A DNA stretch of 64,000 nt, taken from 66-474 sp050737995. GTDB taxonomy: Bacteria; Pseudomonadota; Gammaproteobacteria; Xanthomonadales; Rhodanobacteraceae. Positions 52,975 through 60,143 of the stretch are shown piece by piece. The stretch's first letter is position 1. Each line of letters begins with the position of its first letter. A program made the position numbers and the translations under genes. The notes beneath the pieces were generated by a model, which saw nothing but the letters and a program-made list of their open reading frames with translations, did no database searches and was not told the origin of the DNA. The stretch is from assembly GCA_050737995.1 (NCBI GenBank), contig JBOHYR010000066.1, forward strand, positions 53,478-117,477, read 5' to 3'.

Positions 52975-53868
52975 ATGACTAAGCAACTCGACACGATCGG
53001 TATCATTGGTGTCGGCCTGATGGGCCACGGCATCGCGACCAACATCAAGGCGCACGGCTATTCGCTGGTGTTCCTCGATCATCCGGGCAACCAGCAAGTG
53101 GACGATCTCGTGGGCGCCGGCGCGACGAAGGCTGCAAGCCCTAAGGCGGTTGCGCAGCAGTCCGATGTCGTGGTGCTGTGCGTCACCGGGACGCCACAGG
53201 TCGAAGCCGTGATGTACGGCGATGCCGGCGTGCTCGCCGGACTGCGACCCGGCGCTACGGTGGTCGACTGCTCCACGGCCATGCCGTCGTCAACCGAACG
53301 GATCGCGGCGGCAGTACGCAAGGCCGCCGGACATTTTCTCGACGCAGCCATGACCCGAACCCCGCACGAGGCCGCACAAGGCAGGCTCAACCTCATCATC
53401 GGTGGTGAACGCGCAGATTTCGAGCGCTGCAAGCCCTTGCTGGCGAGCTTCGCCGAGAACATGACCTATACCGGCCCCGCCGGAACCGGCCATCGCATGA
53501 AGCTTATCCACAACTTCGTTTCACTCGGCTTTGCCGCGGTGCTGACGGAAGCCGCAGCCTGTGCAGAGCATGCGGGCGTTGCGCCTGAAACCCTGCTGGA
53601 GATCCTGGCGTCCGGCGGCGGCGGCGGCGTGGTACTGGAACGCTTCAGGCCCTACATCCAGGCGCGCGACGAATCCAGTTTCCGGTTTTCCCTTGCCAAC
53701 GCGCTGAAGGATTTGAGCTATTACACCGCGATGGCGGATGAGGCGGGCATGCCGCACCGGACTGCCGATGCGGTGCGCGCTGCCTACCAGCAAGGCCACG
53801 AAGCGCGGCCCGAGGGCACCGTACCGGAGTTGATCGAGGTGTGGCTTGCCGCTAGGCGCTCCACCTAG
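52975..53868 (+). CDS. 3-hydroxyisobutyrate dehydrogenase-like oxidoreductase
   Basis: From the ATG at 52975 the product has 297 residues. It shows the Rossmann motif IGIIGVGLMGHGIATN and the catalytic Lys in GTGHRMKLIHNF of the beta-hydroxyacid dehydrogenase family. The substrate-binding segment normally read DxPVSGG is here DAAMTRTPHEAAQG, so the substrate probably differs from 3-hydroxyisobutyrate. Oxidation of the CH2OH of pantoate (pantoate 4-dehydrogenase, EC 1.1.1.106) is chemically the same reaction on a bulkier acid, and that is my proposal. Confidence 0.85.
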   Translation: MTKQLDTIGIIGVGLMGHGIATNIKAHGYSLVFLDHPGNQQVDDLVGAGATKAASPKAVAQQSDVVVLCVTGTPQVEAVMYGDAGVLAGLRPGATVVDCSTAMPSSTERIAAAVRKAAGHFLDAAMTRTPHEAAQGRLNLIIGGERADFERCKPLLASFAENMTYTGPAGTGHRMKLIHNFVSLGFAAVLTEAAACAEHAGVAPETLLEILASGGGGGVVLERFRPYIQARDESSFRFSLANALKDLSYYTAMADEAGMPHRTADAVRAAYQQGHEARPEGTVPELIEVWLAARRST

Positions 53869-53901
53869 CCCACCCGACCCGTTCGATACGAGAGACTTCC
53901 C

Positions 53902-54975
53902 ATGTCCACCAAGCGTTATGCAATTGCGGTGATCCCCGGCGATGGCATCGGAAGGGAAGTCATGGTCGAGGGCTTGCGGGTGCTCGATGCCGTCACTGCG
54001 AAATTCGGCTTTCAATGTGTGCTGACCCACTACGACTGGGGTTGCGAGTACTACCTGCGGACGGGCGAGATGATGGCTACCGACGGGCTCGACCGCCTGC
54101 GCGAGACCGATGCGATCCTGTTCGGCGCAGTAGGTTTCCCGGGAATACCGGATCACATTTCAGTGTGGGGGCTGATACTCAAGATACGACGCGCGTTCGA
54201 CCAGTACGTCAACCTCCGGCCGGTGCGTCTGCTGCGCGGGGTGCACTGTCCGCTAGTGGGCAAGAAGCCGGGCGATATTGATTTCAGGATCGTGCGCGAG
54301 AACACCGAGGGCGAGTACTCAAAGCTCGGTGGTCGCATGTTCGAGGGTACCGAGCAGGAATTCGCGGTGCAGGAGGCGGTATTTACACGACGTGGCACCG
54401 ATCGCATCATGAAGTATGCCTTCGAGCTTGCCCGTAAGCTCAAGCGGCCGCACGTCACCTCGGCGACCAAGTCCAACGGTCTTTACTACTCCATGCCATT
54501 TTGGGATGAACGCTTCGCGGCAATGGCGACGGATTACCCTGACATCCGCACGGACCAGCTGCACATCGACATCCTGGCGGCACGGATGGTGTTGACGCCG
54601 GAACACTTCGACGTTGTGGTCGGCTCGAACCTGTTCGGCGACATCCTGTCTGACCTCGGCCCCGCCGTGACGGGCACGATTGCCATCGCACCCGGCGGCA
54701 ACATCAACCCGGAACGCATCTATCCGTCGATGTTCGAGCCCGTGCATGGCTCGGCTCCGGACATCGCGGGCAAGAACATCGCCAATCCAATCGGCCAGAT
54801 CTGGTCAGTATCCATGATGCTGGAACATCTTGGTGAAAACGGGGCGGCTCAAGCTGTCATCCACGCCATTGAGGAGGTGCTTGGGTCATCCGACGGGCCA
54901 CGCACGCCGGACCTTGGTGGCGCGGCGACGACCACCGATCTCGGCGGGGCCATCGCGGCGAGAGTGTCGTCGTGA
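53902..54975 (+). CDS. Tartrate/D-malate-type beta-decarboxylating dehydrogenase
   Basis: The 357-aa protein belongs to the isopropylmalate/isocitrate dehydrogenase superfamily, TtuC/DmlA branch: AVIPGDGIGREV, YDWGCEYYLRTGEMM, FGAVGFPGIPDHISVWGLILKIRR and NLFGDILSDLGPAVTG. The W-G-C-E-Y-Y-L segment and the IRRAFDQYVNLRPVRL stretch separate it from LeuB. Such enzymes oxidise a 2-hydroxy-diacid and decarboxylate it. In the pantoate scheme it would convert 3,3-dimethylmalate to 2-oxoisovalerate and CO2 (EC 1.1.1.84). Confidence 0.88.
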   Translation: MSTKRYAIAVIPGDGIGREVMVEGLRVLDAVTAKFGFQCVLTHYDWGCEYYLRTGEMMATDGLDRLRETDAILFGAVGFPGIPDHISVWGLILKIRRAFDQYVNLRPVRLLRGVHCPLVGKKPGDIDFRIVRENTEGEYSKLGGRMFEGTEQEFAVQEAVFTRRGTDRIMKYAFELARKLKRPHVTSATKSNGLYYSMPFWDERFAAMATDYPDIRTDQLHIDILAARMVLTPEHFDVVVGSNLFGDILSDLGPAVTGTIAIAPGGNINPERIYPSMFEPVHGSAPDIAGKNIANPIGQIWSVSMMLEHLGENGAAQAVIHAIEEVLGSSDGPRTPDLGGAATTTDLGGAIAARVSS

Positions 54976-55057
54976 CATATGTGGTGGTTTTTTTGCACTT
55001 GCCAGCGACCCCTTATCGACCGTCGCAAGGTGCTTTTGTTGACGAGGCGGATGTGAA

Positions 55058-56488
55058 ATGAACACGAACCTGGATGATGTCTACGCGGGCGACCAAGAGC
55101 TCTGCGATCTCGGTGTCGATGCTCTGCGCGAGGGGTTCGAGTCGGGTAAATTCGATCCGGTGGCAGTCATTGAAGCGGTTCAGGCGCGGGTGCAAGCGTG
55201 CGAACCGACCCTCAACGCACTGTGGCAACCGAATTTTGGCGCGGCGCACCACGAAGCGGAACAGTCAGCAAAGCGGTGGGTCGCGCGTACTACCAAGGGG
55301 CCGTTGGACGGTGTCCCGGTGACAGTCAAGGAGAACATCGGCCGGCGCGGTGTGCCCATGCCGCATGGAACTGCCGCGGGCACCCCGGACGTGCCGACGC
55401 AGGATGCACCGATCACGCAGCGTCTGCTCGAATCCGGCGCAATCATTTTCTCCTCGACCGTGATGCCCGACTGGGGCATGCTCTCGTCGGGTGTCTCCTC
55501 GCTGCACGGCATCTCGCGCTCACCGATTGATCCGCGCCTTACGACGGGCGGTTCGTCGGCCGGCGCCGGGGCGTCAGCTGCGGCCGGGTACGGACCGATA
55601 CACTTCGGATCCGACATAGGTGGGTCGATCAGGTTGCCGGGCACATGGCTCGGCCTCGCAGCGTTCAAACCGAGCTTTGGCCGTATCCCGCTCGACGGTC
55701 CCTACATGGGCCGCGTAGCGGGGCCACTTGCGCGGCGAGTCAGTGACGTGCGCTGGGCGATGAGAGTCGTTGGTCGTCCGGATGTGCGCGACTATTCAGA
55801 ACTCCCGGTATACGTCGGCGACTATCAGGGTGATTTTCAGCCAACCCACGCGTGCATCGCGATCCTCCCGAGTGCTGGTTGCGGTGAGGCCGTCGACCCC
55901 GACGTGGCCGAGGCCCTTCGCCGCGTTGCGGATCTCCTCGCGAATGCCGGTGCCAAGGTCGAGGAAATCGGCGCCTTCATGGACGACGGCATCCTTGCGG
56001 ACGTCGACCGATTCCTACGGGTGCGCTCCTGGATTGACTACGCAACACTCCCGGTGGCCGACCAACGCAAGGTTCTCCCCTACATCGTCGAGTGGTGCCG
56101 TGCCGGAGCAGACATTCCTGGATCCGAGGTGCTGCGCTGCTATCAGGAGATACAGCGCATGCGCCAGCTAACGATTGCCGCGACCGTGTCCTTCGACTTC
56201 GTGCTTTCACCCGTCGCACCGATGGCGGCATTCCCGGCGGAGTGGCCGATGCCGTTCCATGATGCGACGGGGCCGATGCAGCACATCGGTTTCACGGTTC
56301 CCTACAACATGTCAGAGCAGCCCGCCATCAGCGTACACGCCGGCTTCACCCGCGACCATCGCACTGTCGGCGTGCAACTCGCCGGCCGGCGCTTCGACGA
56401 TCCTGGGGTATTAGCCGTTGCCGAGTGGATCGAGACCCACCTAAAGGTGGCGTGGCCCGAACGGACTGTTGGCAGGTCGGACAAATGA
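55058..56488 (+). CDS. Amidase-signature hydrolase
   Basis: The 476-aa protein has the Ser-cisSer-Lys triad of the amidase-signature family: Lys in VTVKENIG, the cis-Ser in TTGGSSAGAGASAAAG, and the nucleophile Ser in GSDIGGSIRLPGTW. No signal peptide, so it should be cytoplasmic. The substrate is unknown; pantothenate hydrolysis to pantoate and beta-alanine (pantothenase, EC 3.5.1.22) fits the neighbours. Starts at ATG 55058, 83 nt after the dehydrogenase. Confidence 0.87.
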   Translation: MNTNLDDVYAGDQELCDLGVDALREGFESGKFDPVAVIEAVQARVQACEPTLNALWQPNFGAAHHEAEQSAKRWVARTTKGPLDGVPVTVKENIGRRGVPMPHGTAAGTPDVPTQDAPITQRLLESGAIIFSSTVMPDWGMLSSGVSSLHGISRSPIDPRLTTGGSSAGAGASAAAGYGPIHFGSDIGGSIRLPGTWLGLAAFKPSFGRIPLDGPYMGRVAGPLARRVSDVRWAMRVVGRPDVRDYSELPVYVGDYQGDFQPTHACIAILPSAGCGEAVDPDVAEALRRVADLLANAGAKVEEIGAFMDDGILADVDRFLRVRSWIDYATLPVADQRKVLPYIVEWCRAGADIPGSEVLRCYQEIQRMRQLTIAATVSFDFVLSPVAPMAAFPAEWPMPFHDATGPMQHIGFTVPYNMSEQPAISVHAGFTRDHRTVGVQLAGRRFDDPGVLAVAEWIETHLKVAWPERTVGRSDK

Positions 56489-56549
56489 CGGCCCGCGGCA
56501 TCGCCGAACGCGTCGCTGTGCGAGTTGCGCAAGTGGTGGGAGAAGGTCG

Positions 56550-56888
56550 ATGGTAAATGATGTGCAAACGCAGTCCAGTCCATCGATTCGCCCGCGGCGG
56601 CGTCCCTTGTGGTTGTTGGCCGTACCGGTGGCCCTGTATCTACTGACTCCGCTGATCGCCAACACCATTCAACCGGTGGTGCTGGGCATGCCGTTCATCG
56701 TGTTCTACACGGTCGGGGTCACTATTCTAACTTGGGCATTTATCTGGCTCACGGCGTCGTTGGACCCGCTATACAAGGGTGATGCCGACGAGCCAGTGCC
56801 CGCCGACCTCGTGTTCGGCGATGCAGCGGCGGGGCAGGCGACGCGCGACCTCGAACACGCCGCCCGCACGGAAGCGCCAAGGCCATGA
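56550..56888 (+). CDS. DUF3311-type small membrane protein
   Basis: From the ATG at 56550 (with AGAAGG upstream) the product has 112 residues and two hydrophobic segments (about residues 23-40 and 50-70). The wording PLIANTIQPVVLGMPFIVFYT fits DUF3311, a family whose genes regularly stand directly before sodium:solute symporter genes, as here (4-nt overlap with the next gene). Probably a small subunit or assembly partner of the transporter. Confidence 0.75.
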   Translation: MVNDVQTQSSPSIRPRRRPLWLLAVPVALYLLTPLIANTIQPVVLGMPFIVFYTVGVTILTWAFIWLTASLDPLYKGDADEPVPADLVFGDAAAGQATRDLEHAARTEAPRP

Positions 56889-58363
56889 GTCAGCATGCCC
56901 TCATCGCCAGCGTCATCTTCGCGCTCGCCATGATCGCGACGGTCGTGATCGGTTTGTGGTCTGGTCGCGGGCGCGAGAAATCCATGACCGAATGGTCGGT
57001 ATCGAGTCGAGGGCTCGGGCTAATCTTCGTGCTGATCCTGATGTCCGGGGAAACCTACACCAGCTTTTCGTTCCTCGGTACCGCTGGATGGGCCTACAGG
57101 TACGGAGTGCCGATTCTGTTCCTCATTGGCTATGTCAGCAGCGGTTTTGCGGCTGCCTATGTAGTTGCGCCGCTTATCTGGACCTATTGCAAGCGCCATG
57201 ACCTGGTGTGCATTTCCGATATAGCCGAGCATCGTTTCCGTTCGCGGGGATTGGGCATTCTGGTGACCGTACTGTGCACCATCTTTCTGGTGCCGTACAT
57301 CCAGTTGCAAATTCAAGGCATGGCGGTGGTTGTGCACGCCATGTCGTACAACGCCATCGATCTGGCGACGGCATCAGTCGTATCGTTTGTTGTCACCGAA
57401 GCCTTCGTGCTCGTTTCCGGGTTGCGGGGCTCAGCATGGGTAAGCGTGTTCAAGGACGGCCTCGTGGTCGTCTGTATCGTGTTCATGGCGGTGTATTTCC
57501 CATTACATTATTTCGGCGGCTTGCGCGAATTCGTGGACCGCATGATTGCGGAAAAAGCGCAATGGTTGACTTTCCCCGGCCACGGCACCGGCGAGTTCGG
57601 CGCCACTTGGTTCGTCTCGACCATCGTATTGAACGCGTTGACCATCAACATTTTTCCAACCATGGTGTCCGGGTTTCTGAGCGCCAAATCGCCGAATTCG
57701 CTGCGCCGGAACTCGATCGTATTGCCCTGGTACCAGCTGTTGTTGATTGTGCCGATGATGATCGGTTGCATGGCGCTGTTCGTGGTGCCGGCCCTGAAGG
57801 ACTCCGACCTCGCACTCTACCGTTTGGTGACCGATTCGCTGCCGTCTCCCATCGTTGCTGCGGTCGGCGTAGCAGGCGCGTTGTCGGCGATCGTACCGAT
57901 GAGCGTCTTTATGCTGGTGATCGGCACTATGTGGGGGAGGACCGTCATTGGTAGCAAGGCCACCGGCGCGAACAAGAGCGCCGCGCAGAACGTGGGGCAG
58001 AGGCGCCTCGCGCAGCTCGTGTGCCTGTGCGTTGGCGTCGTCGCGCTTGCGGCGAGCCTTTCGGTGCCGGAACTCCTGGTCAATCTATCGGTGTTCTCCT
58101 ATGAAGGCATGGCTCAGCTGGTGCCCATAATCCTGCTCAGCCTCTACTGGCCGCGCATGAGCAAGGAAGCCGGAATTGCGGGCCTCGTGGCTGGTGCTGC
58201 CGTGGTGATTCTGCTGCATTACACCGGCGAAGATCCGATCTGGGGAATCAATGGCGGCTTAATCGCGTTGGCGGTCAACCTTGTCCTCGTCTGGGTAGCT
58301 GTGCAGCTGCATCCGGATCCGCGGGCTGTGGCAAATAGTGCCTCGGTGGCACAGAGGAACTGA
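56885..58363 (+). CDS. Sodium:solute symporter (SSF family)
   Basis: The 492-aa protein has about thirteen hydrophobic segments and SSF features: SGETYTSFSFLGTAGWAYRYG in helix 1-2, FSYEGMAQLVPIILLSLYWPRMSKEAG near the C-terminus. The family includes the pantothenate carrier PanF, proline, acetate and monocarboxylate carriers; the specificity cannot be read directly. Its position at the end of the catabolic unit makes it the likely inner-membrane importer of the substrate. Overlaps the DUF3311 gene by ATGA. Confidence 0.88.
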   Translation: MSQHALIASVIFALAMIATVVIGLWSGRGREKSMTEWSVSSRGLGLIFVLILMSGETYTSFSFLGTAGWAYRYGVPILFLIGYVSSGFAAAYVVAPLIWTYCKRHDLVCISDIAEHRFRSRGLGILVTVLCTIFLVPYIQLQIQGMAVVVHAMSYNAIDLATASVVSFVVTEAFVLVSGLRGSAWVSVFKDGLVVVCIVFMAVYFPLHYFGGLREFVDRMIAEKAQWLTFPGHGTGEFGATWFVSTIVLNALTINIFPTMVSGFLSAKSPNSLRRNSIVLPWYQLLLIVPMMIGCMALFVVPALKDSDLALYRLVTDSLPSPIVAAVGVAGALSAIVPMSVFMLVIGTMWGRTVIGSKATGANKSAAQNVGQRRLAQLVCLCVGVVALAASLSVPELLVNLSVFSYEGMAQLVPIILLSLYWPRMSKEAGIAGLVAGAAVVILLHYTGEDPIWGINGGLIALAVNLVLVWVAVQLHPDPRAVANSASVAQRN

Positions 58364-58966
58364 ACTTGCGGAAAATATTGGGTTCGCCGCGGGCATTCGA
58401 GCTCCACAATTTCCGCGAACTGTTGGTGTGGCCGGAAAACGCGGCATGCGCATGGGCACTCCGCGCGCCGGTACCAGCATAAAACTTGCGTCGAAGATTA
58501 CAACCGTCCGATCCATTTGCGCGGGCATACCCAGATTCAGTTCGAACGTTCCGATGGAACCCAAGAAGAGGCCACGCGTGGGCTATGAGAAGTAGTCCCT
58601 GGAATGTGAACAGCACGATAAGTGGCCGCCCGTCTTCCCATCGGCGGTTTGACCACCGACTCCGCGATCAGGTGTACTTTAACCAATCGCAGTCCCAACC
58701 CAAGGCAGCTTGAACCAAGCAAGTAGCCACTTATCGAACCGGGTTCGACTGTTCAAACGAATGAGCCCACTTCTATGGACATACAATCCCGAACGCCCGA
58801 ACATGGTGTCAGACGGCATCACCCACACACACAGGGTGGCACTTGCCGGGTAGCTCCGTCTCCAACCCCCACCTAGAGCGGGAAGGATTTACCACGCAAT
58901 GTCGTTCAGGCACATGCTACCGGGTACTTTTCATGACGATGATGCTCGACTATTGGTGCTGCGTTC
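58364..58966. other. 603-nt stretch between the symporter and the second pantothenate kinase gene
   Basis: No supported gene. On the minus strand a short frame reads MDRTVVIFDASFMLVPARGV, but it overlaps the symporter's end and resembles nothing known. No terminator hairpin with a T-run was seen after the symporter. The stretch could hold decayed DNA of the accessory region and the promoter of the kinase gene. Confidence 0.4.
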
Positions 58967-59770
58967 ATGAGCGTTCCATCGGAAGAGTTGTTGTGGTTTT
59001 TCGATCTGGGAAATTCCAGTTTGAAGGGTCGCTGGTCACGCGGAATCACTGTCGGAAAGACAGCCAGAGTGGATTGGCACGCGGATAACGTTGATCAACG
59101 CTTGCAAGACCTTATCGGACAGTGGCCGGTACCGTCTCGTGTCTTGGTTGCTTCGGTAGTGTCGCAGCAGCGTGCTGACCAACTGCGTCGGGCATTACGT
59201 CGGTGTCAGCCAGGGCGGGTAAGCTGGCTGGTGTCACCACAGCGCGGTTGTGGGATTATTAATGCGTATCGTCGGCCTGAACGACTTGGCATCGATCGGT
59301 TCTTGGCCATGGTTGGGGCACGCATTGCCTCACATGGTGCGCCACTAGTACTGGTTGGTTGCGGCACAGCAATGACGCTGGATGCGGTGGATGGCGACGG
59401 TAGGCAGCTCGATGGAATGATCGTGCCGTCGCCGCACCTTATCTTGCGTTCTGTGCGAGATGAGTCCACGGTTGATGAGACCGATCCTTATCATTTCCGA
59501 AATGAATTCGAGGCTGCGCCTAGCGACGATTGTAAGGCAATGTATTTAGGCAGCTGGGCCGCTGCAGTTGCATTAGTCGATCATTTTTACTCACGCCATA
59601 GGATTGGCCTTGGCGAAATCGATCTCTGGTTGTACGGGGGCGGGGCTCCGTCGCTTAAGGCTGCTATCGATAGTTCAGATCATGTTCGTGCTCAAGTGCG
59701 GGCGGATGTCGTATGGCGTGGGATGGAAGAATGGGCGGCATCGCCTCCCAATGGATCGGGGAACACGTAA
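58967..59770 (+). CDS. Second, divergent type III pantothenate kinase
   Basis: The 267-aa protein keeps the whole type III pantothenate kinase pattern: DLGNSSLKG near the N-terminus, VLVASVVSQQRADQL, PERLGIDRFLAM and CGTAMTLDAV, with the same Gly instead of Asp before x-G-T-A as the housekeeping copy at 20850-21632, from which it is clearly divergent (perhaps one third identical by eye). It appears intact. The codon use is a little more AT-rich. It may be a dedicated kinase or a pantothenate-sensing regulator (the Bvg accessory factor name of this family comes from a regulatory phenotype). It lies next to the proposed pantothenate-using cluster. Confidence 0.85.
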   Translation: MSVPSEELLWFFDLGNSSLKGRWSRGITVGKTARVDWHADNVDQRLQDLIGQWPVPSRVLVASVVSQQRADQLRRALRRCQPGRVSWLVSPQRGCGIINAYRRPERLGIDRFLAMVGARIASHGAPLVLVGCGTAMTLDAVDGDGRQLDGMIVPSPHLILRSVRDESTVDETDPYHFRNEFEAAPSDDCKAMYLGSWAAAVALVDHFYSRHRIGLGEIDLWLYGGGAPSLKAAIDSSDHVRAQVRADVVWRGMEEWAASPPNGSGNT

Positions 59771-59970
59771 GCCCGCGCGTTGATTATCGCGCGCCTCACG
59801 CGCCGCCTGCCGAGCGCACGCGCGTCATGATTGCGATCTCGGGTGTGTCAACTTCTCAGGGTCAGGTCCAATCCAAGGTGTTTGATGTCAACGGCCCTCA
59901 GGAAGGGGCCGACGCTGAGGGAACTGCTTTGTATTGCGGTTGATGTCGGTTGTGTGCTATCTATGGAGCT

Positions 59971-60054
59971 GTGAGTGCAACCACCCGCCGCCACTATTTT
60001 TGGTTTTATGGCTATCCGAAGCCAGCGGCGGAGGTAGGGGCACGATCGGTTTGA
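59971..60054 (+). CDS. Aromatic-rich leader peptide of aroG-pheA
   Basis: A 27-codon frame starts with GTG at 59971 and ends at TGA 60052-60054. Codons 9-15 read Tyr-Phe-Trp-Phe-Tyr-Gly-Tyr (59995-60015), all three aromatic amino acids in one run. The GGAG just upstream is only 2 nt from the GTG, so the start is uncertain; an in-frame TTG at 59950 is the alternative. The peptide is a control element: stalling at scarce aromatic tRNAs would switch the downstream RNA fold. Confidence 0.7.
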   Translation: MSATTRRHYFWFYGYPKPAAEVGARSV

Positions 60055-60107
60055 CCTGACGATCAACGAGATTCCCGAAAACCGCCAGCTTCCCTGGCGG
60101 TTTTTTT
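59985..60107 (+). promoter_or_regulatory. Transcription attenuator before aroG-pheA
   Basis: Segment 1 CCGCCGC (59985-59991) pairs perfectly with segment 2 GCGGCGG (60025-60031). Segment 2 (GGCGG, 60027-60031) can instead pair with CCGCC (60082-60086) in the terminator's left arm, and CGGTTT (60047-60052) can pair with AAACCG (60079-60084). The left arm otherwise forms the terminator with 60094-60101. Thus mutually exclusive protector, antiterminator and terminator folds surround the aromatic codons, the classical layout of pheA/trp-type attenuators. Confidence 0.7.
60081..60107 (+). terminator. Intrinsic terminator in the aroG leader
   Basis: ACCGCCAG (60081-60088) and CTGGCGGT (60094-60101) form a perfect 8-bp stem with a 5-nt loop, followed by a run of seven T. 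It lies 27 nt after the leader stop and 37 nt before aroG, so it can stop transcription before the genes. Confidence 0.85.
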
Positions 60108-60143
60108 GTGCCCGCCGGTGATAACCATCCAGGATTTCCCGCC

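Noticed and set aside
59892..59911. Hairpin CGGCCC/GGGCCG before the aroG leader as a terminator of the second kinase gene
   Set aside because: It has no following T-run, so it does not meet the pattern of an intrinsic terminator.
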